A model generated the notes under the pieces. The model worked only from the letters and a program-made list of their open reading frames with translations, ran no database searches and was not told the origin of the DNA. Position numbers and translations under genes: made by a program. A DNA stretch of 64,000 nt, taken from contig NZ_AP022332.1 of the NCBI RefSeq assembly GCF_009936375.1, positions 2,822,501-2,886,500 on the forward strand. The letters are read 5' to 3'. This stretch comes from Methylosinus sp. C49 (lineage in GTDB: Bacteria; Pseudomonadota; Alphaproteobacteria; Rhizobiales; Beijerinckiaceae). This document shows, piece after piece, positions 17,700-26,379 of the stretch (position 1 is its first letter; each line of letters begins with the position of its first letter).

Positions 17700-20192
17700 A
17701 TGCCTTTTCGTAACTTGTTGCTCGCGTCCATCTCGACGCTGGCGCTGCACGGCGCTGCAATGGCGCAGACCTACCGCACGCCCAATGTCGTCGCCAACGA
17801 CGGCGCCGCCTCCGTCGGCCTGGGTGGCGTGACCTTCACCAATCAAGGTCTCGTCGGAACGGGGCGTCTTCCGGCGGGAACGATCGACTTCCTCGGCGAC
17901 ACGCTCGGCTCCTTCTCGAGCCTCGCCATCGACCCTTATTCCTGGCGGCGCAGCGGCTCGACTTTCGTCGCGACCATGCTCGCTTTGCCCGACCGCGGCC
18001 TCAACGATCCCGCCAATGGAGTCTTCTCCGATTATGCGGGACGGCTGCTGCGCTTCAACATCGCCTTCTCGCCCTATTCGGGCGCGAATCTCCCCGCCTC
18101 CACCAGCTCGCAGAACCAGGTGCAGATATCGCCCGACGGCGGCGTCCTGCTGCGCGACAATCAGGGCAAGACCTTCACCGGCGCCGATTCTGGGTCGGGC
18201 GCCGTCACTCTCTTCGGCCGCCTCGCGCCGAGCCCTGCCGCCGGCATAGGCGCCGGCAAGATATCGCTCGACGCGGAGGGCCTCGCCTTCAAGACCGACC
18301 GCAGCTTCTACGTCAGCGACGAATATGGCCCGTCGATCTTCTATTTCGACGCCAATGGCAATCTCGTCGGCTCGGTCGGCGTTCCCTCTTCGCTGCTGCC
18401 GCGAACCAATGGCGCGATCGACTTCAACTCGACCGTCGCGCCGACGACGGGACGCCGCAACAATCAAGGCCTCGAGGCGGTCTCGGTGAGCCCGGACGGC
18501 AACCGGCTTTTCGCGATCCTGCAGAGCGCGACGATGCAGGACCAGGCCTCTGGACAGCAAACGCGCAACAATACGCGCATCCTGGTCTATGATATTTCGC
18601 TCAATCCGACGCCGGCGGCGCCGATCGAGACCTATGTGCTGCAGCTGCCGACCTACAGGCAGAACGGCGATGGCGGCAGCGCCAATCGCACCGCGGCGCA
18701 GAGCGAGATGGTGGCGCTCAACGACAAGCAGTTCCTCGTGCTGGCGCGCGACGGAACCGGCCAGGGTTCGGCGGGCGGCAATCCGATCATGGTCAAATCC
18801 ATCTATCTCGTCGACATCGGACAGGCGACCAATGTCGCCGGCACGGCCGCCGATACGACGGCGGGCGGCCAGGTCGCGCCCAATGGCGTGCTGAATCCGG
18901 CGATCACGCCGGCGCAGTCTGTCGAGCTCGTGAACATGCTCAACCCGACGCAGCTCGCCCGCTTCGGCCTCAATCTGAACAATGGCGCGCCCGGCCAGTC
19001 GGCGCAATCGCAGCTCACCCTGTCGGAGAAATGGGAGGGCATGGCGCTCGTCCCGACGCTCGTCGAGGGCCGGCCGAACGACTTCTATCTCTTCGTCTCC
19101 AATGACAATGATTTCACCACGACCAATGGCGTGATGCAGGGCCAGAGCTACAACTCCGGCCAGAACAACGACAATATGGTCCTCGTCTATCAGCTCACTT
19201 TGCCGACCGCCGTCGATCCGCTGTTCCTCAAATCCATGCGCGATACGACGCCCCAGGTGCTCGGACGCATCGACGCCGGCGCTCTCGGCCTCGCCTCCAG
19301 CGCCGCCGCGCCGGTCATCGCGCAGCTGCAATCGATTCGACGCGCGCAGAGCGGCGTCTTCGCGGCGCAGGGCCTCTCGACCTGGCTCGGCGGCAATGTC
19401 GATTTCGGCCCCACTTCGTCGCGGCCCGGGCTCGACGGCGACCGCACGCTCTATGGCGGCTCCTTCGGCGTCGATTATGGCTGGAAGGAGATTCGCGTGG
19501 GCGTCGCGGCGACGGTGCGCGCAGGCCAATATGGCGGCGGCGCGCTGGGCTATTTCGACATTTCGCCGACCGTCTCGCCGAGCCTCTACGCCGGCTATTT
19601 CGGCGATCTCTTCTATCTGCACGGAACGGCGACCTTCTCGCCGGACGTCGGCTTCTCGGACATTCGCCGCCTCGGCGCCTATGGGCTCACCGGCGTCGGC
19701 CGCACCAGCGTCGATTCTTACGCGTTCGGCGGCGAGATCGGCGCCAAGCTCAAGCTAGACGCCTTCCAATTCACGCCCTTCTTCGGCGTGACGCAGACCC
19801 ATGCGACCATTCGCGGCTATACGGAGAGCGGCGCCGCCGGCGGCAATGTCGTTTATCCAGAGCACTCGACCTATGCGACGACGCTGCGCTTCGGCGGCGA
19901 GCTCTCGGCCTCTTTTCTCGGCGTCAATCCTTGGGTGCGGGTCGCCTATAATGAGATGCTCGACCGCGATCCCAGACGCGTGAACGTCAGCCTCGCCGGC
20001 GTGCTCAGCCAAATGGCGACGCAAACGATCCTCATTCCGACCTATGATCGCAACTCCGTCACGGTCGGCGTCGGCGCGCAAGGCGATCTCGCGCCGAATA
20101 TCGGCTGGCGCATCGGCTATGACGCCGATGTCGCGACTCGCAATGGGGCCGTCGCCCATTCGGTGACGACGGCCGTGCGCATCGGCTTTTGA
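17700..20192 (+). CDS. Autotransporter with phytase-like esterase passenger
   Basis: An 830-residue surface protein. It has a signal peptide ending GAAMA near residue 22, then a passenger (about 40-510) resembling the 'esterase-like activity of phytase' domain, a beta-propeller-type fold, with ISPDGGVLLRDNQGKTF, LDAEGLAFKTDRSFYVSDE and KWEGMALVP. A C-terminal autotransporter beta-barrel (about 560-830) ends in the aromatic terminus AVRIGF required for outer-membrane insertion. Passengers of this type are linked to phosphate-ester hydrolysis. The combination suggests a cell-surface or released phosphatase/esterase. It is a single-gene unit with an inverted repeat upstream and a shared terminator hairpin downstream. 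Confidence 0.85.
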   Translation: MPFRNLLLASISTLALHGAAMAQTYRTPNVVANDGAASVGLGGVTFTNQGLVGTGRLPAGTIDFLGDTLGSFSSLAIDPYSWRRSGSTFVATMLALPDRGLNDPANGVFSDYAGRLLRFNIAFSPYSGANLPASTSSQNQVQISPDGGVLLRDNQGKTFTGADSGSGAVTLFGRLAPSPAAGIGAGKISLDAEGLAFKTDRSFYVSDEYGPSIFYFDANGNLVGSVGVPSSLLPRTNGAIDFNSTVAPTTGRRNNQGLEAVSVSPDGNRLFAILQSATMQDQASGQQTRNNTRILVYDISLNPTPAAPIETYVLQLPTYRQNGDGGSANRTAAQSEMVALNDKQFLVLARDGTGQGSAGGNPIMVKSIYLVDIGQATNVAGTAADTTAGGQVAPNGVLNPAITPAQSVELVNMLNPTQLARFGLNLNNGAPGQSAQSQLTLSEKWEGMALVPTLVEGRPNDFYLFVSNDNDFTTTNGVMQGQSYNSGQNNDNMVLVYQLTLPTAVDPLFLKSMRDTTPQVLGRIDAGALGLASSAAAPVIAQLQSIRRAQSGVFAAQGLSTWLGGNVDFGPTSSRPGLDGDRTLYGGSFGVDYGWKEIRVGVAATVRAGQYGGGALGYFDISPTVSPSLYAGYFGDLFYLHGTATFSPDVGFSDIRRLGAYGLTGVGRTSVDSYAFGGEIGAKLKLDAFQFTPFFGVTQTHATIRGYTESGAAGGNVVYPEHSTYATTLRFGGELSASFLGVNPWVRVAYNEMLDRDPRRVNVSLAGVLSQMATQTILIPTYDRNSVTVGVGAQGDLAPNIGWRIGYDADVATRNGAVAHSVTTAVRIGF

Positions 20193-20200
20193 TGAAAGCG

Positions 20201-20233
20201 GGACGACGCCGCCGTCAGGCGGTGGCGTCGTCC
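20201..20233. terminator. Bidirectional terminator-like hairpin between convergent genes
   Basis: GGACGACGCC (20201-20210) and GGCGTCGTCC (20224-20233) are perfect reverse complements, with an additional short GCC/GGC pairing in the loop. It lies nine bases after the autotransporter stop codon and overlaps the 3' end of the TetR gene. There is no clear T run on either strand, so the terminating function is an inference from position and stem strength. Confidence 0.55.
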
Positions 20234-21039
20234 TGATGCCGGCGATGGCCTTCGCCCTGGTGATGGCCCTCGGCGTGAGGATGGTCTTCGGCGTGGTGGT
20301 GACGCCGACGCGCCTCCTCATAGTCTTCCTCGAACTCATCGTCGCGGTCGCGCGCATGATGGCGATGACGACGGCGGCCGGTCACTCCACGGAACACCGC
20401 CCGAGCCAAACCGCGCAGCGGCGAGGTCAAGCGGCTCACATCCTCGATCCGCTCGATCACCGCCTCGCTGCGCGAGAGCTCGCGGTCGAGCGCGGCCTTG
20501 GTGCGACAGAGCTCGACGTCGCGATCGTCGAACCAGGTCCCGAGCACGCGCCACCAGGCGATGGCGAGGCCCTGCAGCTTCAACGCGCCGAGCGCGCCTT
20601 CGCTGTCTATGTCGGCGGCCTCCAGCATGAAGCGCATGGAATTGACCGTCTCGCGGTTGAGCGCGGCCGCCGCCAGCGGATCGGTCGAGGCCCATTGCGA
20701 CACCGATTCCAGCGCATTGCGATAGGGCTCCAGCGCCTCGAGACGGCGCAGCAGCACCTCATAGAGCCGCTCCTTGGCGGGCTCCGAGGCGTAGCGGCCG
20801 GAAAAATCCTCCAGCACTTGCCGGTCGATCTTGCGCGAGAAAGCCGCGAGCACGGCGCCTTTGGAGGGAAAGCTGTCGCGGAAATCCGCGAGCGAGACAT
20901 CGGCGTCCTGGGCAATGTCGGAGATGGCGATATCCTCGAAGGCGCGGCGCGCCGCCAGCCGCATCAAGGATTCGACGATACGGTCGCGGACCGAGCCGCT
21001 TCCATTGCCCGTTTCGTTGGTCTTGCCGCTCGTCGCCAT
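20215..21039 (-). CDS. TetR-family regulator with long histidine-rich C-terminal tail
   Basis: A 274-residue protein. The N-terminal helix-turn-helix reads RDRIVESLMRLAARRAFEDI followed by AISDIAQDADVSLADFRDSF, a TetR-type DNA-binding domain. A helical ligand domain (about 70-215) follows. The last ~50 residues are extremely charged, with HRHHARDRDD and RRRHHHAEDHPHAEGHHQG, and contain more than a dozen His, so metal binding (Ni, Cu or Zn) is possible. The ATG at 21039 has GAGGAGG upstream and is preferred over one 13 codons earlier. The adjacent proC and ybjN-like genes run in the same direction. Targets are unknown. Confidence 0.82.
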   Translation of the reverse strand: MATSGKTNETGNGSGSVRDRIVESLMRLAARRAFEDIAISDIAQDADVSLADFRDSFPSKGAVLAAFSRKIDRQVLEDFSGRYASEPAKERLYEVLLRRLEALEPYRNALESVSQWASTDPLAAAALNRETVNSMRFMLEAADIDSEGALGALKLQGLAIAWWRVLGTWFDDRDVELCRTKAALDRELSRSEAVIERIEDVSRLTSPLRGLARAVFRGVTGRRRHRHHARDRDDEFEEDYEEARRRHHHAEDHPHAEGHHQGEGHRRHQDDATA

Positions 21040-21123
21040 CGCCGCCTCCTCACATCGCTCGAAGCCAGCCGCTTCCAAGTTAATTTAGGGTGATTTCGCC
21101 AAATCGGAAGCGCCTCGCGCCGC

Positions 21124-21948
21124 TCAGCCGGACAATTCCCCGGCCCGCCGCTTCGCCGCGGCGACCGCGCGCTCCAGCAGCGGCGCGAGGCCGTCGCCCG
21201 CCATCAGAACCTCGAGCGCAGCGGCGGTGGTGCCGGCGGGCGAAGTGACGTTCTGACGAAGCGTCGCCGGCATCGTATCGGCGCTCTGCCGCAATAATTC
21301 GCCGGCGCCAGAAACGGTTGCGCGGGCGAGCCGCGCCGCCGTCACCTCCGGCAGGCCGGCTTCGATCCCCGCTCGGGTGAGGCATTCGACGAAATAGAAG
21401 ACATAGGCCGGACCGGAGCCGGACACGGAAGTCACGGCGTCGACCAGCGGCTCGCTCTCCACCCAAACCACCTCGCCGACGGCGGCGAGCAGAGCCTCGG
21501 CCAGCGCGTGATTCTCCGCATCGACGGCGGGCGCGGCGAAGGCGCCGGTGATTCCGCGGCCGATGGCGGCCGGCGTGTTGGGCATTGCGCGCACGAAAAG
21601 CCGCGCCTGCGGCAGCCGCGCGGAAAGATCGGCGACGCGCTTGCCGGCGAGAATGGAGACGATGAGCGTGTCTGCGCCGGCTTCTCCCACGATCGTCGGC
21701 GCAACCTGATCCAGCGCCTGCGGCTTGATGGCCAGCAGAAGCGCGCGCGGGGCCTCGCGATGTTCGGGATTGAGGCGAAAGCCGCGTTCCTGCGCGAGCG
21801 AGACGAGCGCCGGCGATGGCTGCGGCTCGACAATGGTCACACCCGCGCCAGAAAGCCCGCGAGCCGCCCAGCCCTGCAGCAGGGCGAAACCCATTTTTCC
21901 GGCCCCGACCAGGGTGATGGAGCGGGGCAGCTCGGCCGCTTCGGCCAT
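21124..21948 (-). CDS. proC: Pyrroline-5-carboxylate reductase
   Basis: A 274-residue enzyme that reduces 1-pyrroline-5-carboxylate to proline with NAD(P)H. It has the N-terminal nucleotide motif VGAGKMGFALLQGW, the segment FVRAMPNTPAAIGRGITG, and the ProC signature VTSPAGTTAAALEVL near the C-terminus. The start is either ATG at 21948 or GTG at 21957, the latter overlapping the stop codon of the upstream gene and better spaced from its AAGGGAG; three residues differ. It is coupled to the YbjN-domain gene. Confidence 0.95.
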   Translation of the reverse strand: MAEAAELPRSITLVGAGKMGFALLQGWAARGLSGAGVTIVEPQPSPALVSLAQERGFRLNPEHREAPRALLLAIKPQALDQVAPTIVGEAGADTLIVSILAGKRVADLSARLPQARLFVRAMPNTPAAIGRGITGAFAAPAVDAENHALAEALLAAVGEVVWVESEPLVDAVTSVSGSGPAYVFYFVECLTRAGIEAGLPEVTAARLARATVSGAGELLRQSADTMPATLRQNVTSPAGTTAAALEVLMAGDGLAPLLERAVAAAKRRAGELSG

Positions 21949-21953
21949 TTGGA

Positions 21954-22457
21954 TCACGCTTCTCCCTTGGTCTCGAAGGTCGCGGTCTCGAGCGCCTCCT
22001 TGGCGCCCTTGCCGGCCCAGAGCACGAACTGGAACGCCTGATAATAGCGCTCGCAAGTCTCCAGCGCATGGTCCAGCAGAGCGGCGCATTGCGGACCGGA
22101 GGGCTGAGCGCCGCCGGTCAGCAGCAGGCCCTGGCGGTGCATGACCACCCCCTCGGTCGGCCAAAGGTCGAAATGGCCGACCCAAAGCTGCTCGTTGATG
22201 GTGCGGATCAGCGCCTGCGCCTCGGTGCGGCGGCGCTCCGGCACCCGCAGATCGAAGGCGCAGCTCACATGGAGCGTCTCGAGCTCCGCCAGCCAGGTGA
22301 AGGCGACATGATAGTCGGTCCAGCCGCCGGCGACAGAGATGGAAATCTCGTCCTCGGCGTCACGATCGAAGCTCCAGTCGTTGGTGGCCGCCAATTGCTC
22401 GACAATGTCGACGGGATGCAGGGGACGGTCGAAGTCTTTGTCAGGTGCGATCAGCAT
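21954..22457 (-). CDS. YbjN-domain protein (bacterial sensory transduction regulator-like)
   Basis: A 167-residue soluble protein with the YbjN pattern: HPVDIVEQLAATNDWSFDRD, AFTWLAELETLHVSCAFDLR and INEQLWVGHFDLWPTEGVVM. This fold resembles type III secretion chaperones. YbjN-type proteins are conserved next to proC in many alphaproteobacteria; their molecular role is poorly known. The stop codon lies within a few bases of the proC start, so the pair is cotranscribed. It is preceded by the largest non-coding gap in the window. Confidence 0.88.
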   Translation of the reverse strand: MLIAPDKDFDRPLHPVDIVEQLAATNDWSFDRDAEDEISISVAGGWTDYHVAFTWLAELETLHVSCAFDLRVPERRRTEAQALIRTINEQLWVGHFDLWPTEGVVMHRQGLLLTGGAQPSGPQCAALLDHALETCERYYQAFQFVLWAGKGAKEALETATFETKGEA

Positions 22458-22910
22458 GAGCGAAACCTAATGTGAGGGTCGGCCAGACGAGGGCGACGGA
22501 CGCTTCTCTCTTCAGAGACGCATACGCTGACTGCGAGCCTCGCGTTCCCATTGCTCGGAAACCGCCGACGATAACGAATCGTCCTGCTCGTTCACTATAC
22601 TCGAAACGATTGAAATGCCGCCGACTCAACTCTTCGTGGGCGCGAACCTCAAGTGCGTTCGTCGATTTGTCGCACAGTGGTGGATTCGTTCCGGCCGGTC
22701 TACAGGCGGCGGGCCGACGTCCACAAGCTGAAGCATTCACGGAACGAAAAACCATGGGACAAGTCTCCGCCGCTCGGCTTGCGCGAAGCTGCGCGATGGC
22801 CTTGGAGCTGTTCCGCTTTCGTCTTTCGAGCGCGTCACCCCTCTGATCCGATCGGATGACGCGCTCTATTCTCTATTGGGGCGTGAGTTCTGATCGATCG
22901 AAACGCGCGA
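22458..22910. other. 453-base non-coding gap with a nested palindrome
   Basis: No credible gene is seen here on either strand: the open frames have no ribosome site and atypical composition, and base composition in 22560-22620 is less GC-rich than the surroundings. Near the right end, GAGCGCGTCA (22828-22837) and TGACGCGCTC (22857-22866) are perfect inverted arms, and between them sits the perfect 12-base palindrome ATCCGATCGGAT (22846-22857). A decayed gene or a small RNA cannot be excluded. Confidence 0.5.
22828..22866. repeat. Nested inverted repeat
   Basis: Ten-base perfect arms (22828-22837 and 22857-22866) enclose a 12-base perfect palindrome at 22846-22857. The inner and outer structures share base 22857, so they would compete partly. 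The site lies downstream of the second L,D-transpeptidase gene (minus strand, ending at 22911), where it could act as a terminator stem, although no T run follows on that strand. Confidence 0.5.
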
Positions 22911-23444
22911 TCAGGGCGTCATGACCACCGGCGTGCCGACGCCGACGCGCTCATAGAGGTCCACGACATCCTCGTTCAGCATGCGAATGCAGCCATAGGA
23001 GGCGGCCGTGCCGACCGAGGCGCGCATCTTATTGGTGGTGCCGTGGATTGCCACCTGGTTGCGGTCGAGCGTCAGGGCGCGGACGCCCATCGGATTATGC
23101 GGCGAGCCGCCATGGATGAAATTGGGTAGCTCGGGATGGTCGTGCTTGACCACCGCCGGCGGAACCCAATCAGGATTCACATATTTCCCGTCGATATGGG
23201 CGTAGCCGGACCATTCCTTGCCGGCCTTGGGCACGGCGACCGGATAGCGAATGGCGGTGCCATCCCCATTGACCAGGAACAGGCTGCGCTGGCGGGCGCT
23301 GATGACCACAGTGCCCGCCTGGACCGGGGCGCTGTAGGAGACGACATTATGCGCCGCGCTCGCCGCCCCCGGCAGAGCGAGGCCGCCGGCGAACGCCGCC
23401 GCAGCCGTGAAACGCGAAATACGCTGACGAAACGAAATGCACAT
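22911..23444 (-). CDS. L,D-transpeptidase (YkuD fold), exported, second copy
   Basis: A 177-residue periplasmic peptidoglycan enzyme. It has a signal peptide ending PGAASA (residue 30), and a YkuD domain with the catalytic signature split as VAIHGTTN (His134) and SYGCIRMLNEDV (Cys152). It is shorter than the copy at 9543-10154 and clearly divergent from it, so the two are not a recent duplication. GGAGAAGG precedes the ATG. It is a single gene, divergent from the methyltransferase gene. Confidence 0.93.
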   Translation of the reverse strand: MCISFRQRISRFTAAAAFAGGLALPGAASAAHNVVSYSAPVQAGTVVISARQRSLFLVNGDGTAIRYPVAVPKAGKEWSGYAHIDGKYVNPDWVPPAVVKHDHPELPNFIHGGSPHNPMGVRALTLDRNQVAIHGTTNKMRASVGTAASYGCIRMLNEDVVDLYERVGVGTPVVMTP

Positions 23445-23679
23445 GACTCACCTTCTCCGAATGGCCGGCGTCGCATTCGAACATGTCGCGCATTCTAGCT
23501 CGGGCCATATTCCGCGCCAGCCATCCCATAGTTGCGGTTACGGTTTAACACTAAGATTTCCTTACCTGTCTCGCTAAAGCGCGACAAATGCCGAGAAATC
23601 CCCGCCTTATTTCGGCCGCCTCGTTTCCGGCGCGCAGGGCGGCGGTTGCGCGGAGCGCGCGTTCGGGGCATGACGGAGC

Positions 23680-24555
23680 ATGGAGAAAGAACAGCGAGCG
23701 CCGGCGATCTTCGATCGCGCTCTGCTGCGTCGCCGGCTGGCGCGGGCCGCGGCGCGCGGCGCGCCAGATTTTCTATTGGCGCGCGCCGCCGATGATCTCG
23801 CCGACCGGCTGGCGGGCATTAAGCGCCCCTTCCCCCGCTCGCTCGATCTCTGCACCCCAGCGACGCATTTCGCGCAGACCATCGTCGCCGGCGGGCGCCC
23901 CGCGCCGCTGCGGGCCGGGCGTTTCTACGAGGCGGGCGTCGATCTCGTCGCCGAGGAGGAGGCGCTGCCCTTCGCGGCCGAGGTTTTCGACCTGATCGTC
24001 TCCGGCTTTGCGCTGCAATGGGTGGACGATCTGCCCGGCGCGCTCGCCCAGGCGCGACGCATGCTGGCGCCGGATGGGCTGTTTCTGGCCTGCTTTCCGG
24101 GAGGCGCGAGCCTCATAGAGCTGCGCGCCGCGCTGGCCCAGGCGGAGGACGAGATTTCCGGCGGCGCCAGTCCGCGCGTCTCGCCTTTCGTCGATCTGCG
24201 CGATCTCGGCGGGCTGCTGCAGCGGGCGGGCTTCGCCCTGCCGGTCACGGATGTCGATTCCTTCACGCTGCGCTATGATTCCATGTTCGCGCTCTGCGCC
24301 GAGCTGCGCGCCATGGGCGCGGCCAATGTGCTGACGCAGCGCTCCCACAAGCCACTGCGGCGCGCCATTCTGCTGCGGGCGGCGGAAATCTACGCGATGC
24401 GCTTTTCCGACGCCGACGGCCGCGTGCGCGCGACGATGGAGCTGGTTTGGCTCTCCGGCTGGGCGCCGCATGAGAGTCAGCAGAAGCCGCTGCAGCCGGG
24501 CTCGGCGCAAATGCGCCTCGCCGATGCGCTGAAGGCGAAGGACAGTTCGGACTAG
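23680..24555 (+). CDS. SAM-dependent methyltransferase-fold protein, NDUFAF5/BioC-like
   Basis: A 291-residue class I methyltransferase-fold protein. The N-terminus IFDRALLRRRLARAA followed by FLLARAADDLADRLAGI matches the bacterial relatives of mitochondrial NDUFAF5, which modifies a complex I subunit (as an arginine hydroxylase in mitochondria) during assembly. Motif I is weak (LDLCTPATHF instead of a glycine-rich loop). Downstream motifs are DLIVSGFALQWVDDLPGALA and LFLACFPGG. BioC-type methyltransferases look similar, but no biotin gene is nearby. The bacterial role is inferred only. Confidence 0.75.
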   Translation: MEKEQRAPAIFDRALLRRRLARAAARGAPDFLLARAADDLADRLAGIKRPFPRSLDLCTPATHFAQTIVAGGRPAPLRAGRFYEAGVDLVAEEEALPFAAEVFDLIVSGFALQWVDDLPGALAQARRMLAPDGLFLACFPGGASLIELRAALAQAEDEISGGASPRVSPFVDLRDLGGLLQRAGFALPVTDVDSFTLRYDSMFALCAELRAMGAANVLTQRSHKPLRRAILLRAAEIYAMRFSDADGRVRATMELVWLSGWAPHESQQKPLQPGSAQMRLADALKAKDSSD

Positions 24556-24606
24556 CCCGAAGGCTCGCAGTCCCAGGGGGCGCTCGAAACCCGAGCTCGC
24601 CGAGCG

Positions 24607-24978
24607 CTAACGCACTCGAACCTCGACCTCGCGGCGGCGGACCGCCTGCTTCTCCCAATGCCGTTCCTCGACGAAGACGAGACGCGCTCTGCCCGTAACG
24701 ACGGCCTCGATACGGAAAATGCGCAGGCTGGGGGCGCCGGCGCGCGGCGGCTCCGACTCGTCGCCCGAAGGGGCGAAACCGCCGTCCACGACCCGCACGA
24801 TGGCTGGATTTTCGCTCGCCTCGCGATCGAAGCGCCAGACATAGCCGGTGGAGGGATTCTCGACGAATTCGATCGTCCGCGTCTCGCCCTTGGTCAGCGA
24901 CAGACGCCCCTCCCCGGCCTGAACCGCAGATAATTCGAGCAAAATCATCGCGATCGCGACAAGAATCGACTTTGTCAT
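24607..24978 (-). CDS. Chagasin-like (I42 family) cysteine-protease inhibitor, exported
   Basis: A 123-residue protein with a signal peptide ([20 protein letters not shown], cleaved near AG) and a mature domain carrying the three loops of inhibitor family I42: NPSTGYVWRF (loop 1), GAPSLRIFRIEAV (loop 2) and EERHWEKQ (loop 3, where RPW is usual and here reads RHW). Chagasin-type inhibitors block papain-like cysteine proteases. The ATG overlaps the stop codon of the glycosyltransferase gene (ATGA), so the two are translationally coupled. A periplasmic location is likely. Confidence 0.85.
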   Translation of the reverse strand: MTKSILVAIAMILLELSAVQAGEGRLSLTKGETRTIEFVENPSTGYVWRFDREASENPAIVRVVDGGFAPSGDESEPPRAGAPSLRIFRIEAVVTGRARLVFVEERHWEKQAVRRREVEVRVR

Positions 24979-26297
24979 CGTAAAGCCTCGACTGCAATTG
25001 CAGCACATCCGATCAGCTCGGCGATCTTCGCCGCAGCCGCGGCGGCGCCATCCTCGCAGCCTATGCGATCGGCGGCCTCGCGGGCCTTCTGCGCATGACG
25101 CGCGTCGGCGAGCAGCGCGCCCAGCTCCTTCGTCAGGCGGTCGGCGGCGCAGCGCTCATAGGGCAGCCGCCGCCCGACGCCGAGACGCGCCACTCGAGCG
25201 GCATTGTCGTGCTGATCGCCGAAGACGGGGACGACGAGTTGCGGCCGCCCGGCGCGCAGCGCCTGCCCACAGGTTCCCGCGCCGCCGTGATGCACGATCG
25301 CCGCAGCCCGCGGGAAGAGCAGCGAATGGCGGATATGGCCGGCGACGAAGAGCTGCGGCGGCAATCCCTCGGCCAGCGCCTCGCGCTCCTCATCGGCAAC
25401 CAGCAGCACGGCGCGGCGCCCGAGCTGCATCGCCGCGCGGCCGGCGGCGCGGTAGAAATCCGAGCGGGCGCGGACGACGAAGCTGCCCAGCGTCACGACG
25501 ATCGGCGGCTCGCCCGCGGCGAGAAACTCCGCCAGCCCCGCCGGCAAATCCTCCGCCGCATCGGTGAAGCGATCGTGGAAAGTGTGGCCGGCGACAAGGA
25601 GATCGGCCGGATGATCGGGCTGCGGCGGCGCCAGCAGCGGGCTGAGCAGGCCGAGCGTCCCCAACGCATAGGGGCTTCCGGTCAAGAGCGCGCGCCCCCG
25701 CCGACGCGGCAGGCCGAGCTCACGCCGCAGCCGCGCGATCGGCCGCCCCTGAAAGGCCAGAAAATGCGTCAGCACGAAGCCGAGCGCCTTATTATAGGCG
25801 AGCCCGAGCCCCGAGCGCGGCCGCGCCAGAAAGCGCGAGCGCGGGCCGAGCGGCGGATCATAAGCGGAGAGCAGAAAGAGCGGCGACACCACGCCGTCGA
25901 ACAGCGGAACGCCGAGCCGCTCCGCCGCGAGCTTGGCCGAGAAGCAGATGCTATGCGCGACGATCGCCGCCGCGCCCTCGCTGGCGGCGGCGACATCCTC
26001 ATAGCTCTCGCGCAGATAGGGAAAGATAAGCTCGCGGAACATGAAGCCGTCCTCGCGCGCGACACGATCGGCGAGCCTGCCGATATCCATGCCGAGCCGA
26101 GCGGCCAGCTCGTCTATATCCGGCCGCATGACGGCGAAGCCGAGCCCCTCGCTCTCGATCCACTCCCGATAAAAGGCGCTGGCGACGAGCACCGGGCGAA
26201 AGCCGAGGCGCTTCAGCGCATGCGCGAGCGCCACATAAGGATTGAGGTCGCCGAGCGAGCCGAAGGTCGCTATGACGATTTTCCGCCCGTCTCCCAT
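24975..26297 (-). CDS. UGT-type glycosyltransferase (GT1 family)
   Basis: A 440-residue GT-B fold enzyme. The N-terminal acceptor domain begins [20 protein letters not shown]. The C-terminal nucleotide-sugar domain has [39 protein letters not shown] and [19 protein letters not shown], the signature of GT1/UGT enzymes acting on lipids, sterols or polyketides (e.g. rhamnosyl- or glucosyltransferases). No membrane segment is evident, though GT1 enzymes often associate with membranes. It is transcribed just ahead of the chagasin-like gene and divergent from rlmN. The acceptor cannot be inferred. Confidence 0.88.
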   Translation of the reverse strand: MGDGRKIVIATFGSLGDLNPYVALAHALKRLGFRPVLVASAFYREWIESEGLGFAVMRPDIDELAARLGMDIGRLADRVAREDGFMFRELIFPYLRESYEDVAAASEGAAAIVAHSICFSAKLAAERLGVPLFDGVVSPLFLLSAYDPPLGPRSRFLARPRSGLGLAYNKALGFVLTHFLAFQGRPIARLRRELGLPRRRGRALLTGSPYALGTLGLLSPLLAPPQPDHPADLLVAGHTFHDRFTDAAEDLPAGLAEFLAAGEPPIVVTLGSFVVRARSDFYRAAGRAAMQLGRRAVLLVADEEREALAEGLPPQLFVAGHIRHSLLFPRAAAIVHHGGAGTCGQALRAGRPQLVVPVFGDQHDNAARVARLGVGRRLPYERCAADRLTKELGALLADARHAQKAREAADRIGCEDGAAAAAAKIAELIGCAAIAVEALR

Positions 26298-26379
26298 ATC
26301 CGCTTCGTTCCCCTCTCCGCCCCATGGAGTCGGCCGGCACGCATGTTATACTGATTTCTTCCCGAGAAAGAGGACCCAG

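Noticed and set aside
17682-19622. 646-residue open frame opposite the phytase-like autotransporter
   Set aside because: The sequence is rich in Arg/Ala/Glu/Asp without any domain or signal; the opposite strand has signal peptide, passenger and barrel.
2003-22485. Shared 14-mer TGGCCGAC[GC]CTCAC at 2003-2016 (plus) and 22472-22485 (minus)
   Set aside because: Only two sites, 13 of 14 identical, in GC-rich DNA and without longer flanking similarity; not enough to call a dispersed repeat.
22472-22846. Possible 124-residue plus-strand gene in the gap at 22458-22910
   Set aside because: No ribosome site, no family pattern, Ser/Arg/Ala-rich composition; an overlapping minus-strand frame is equally poor.
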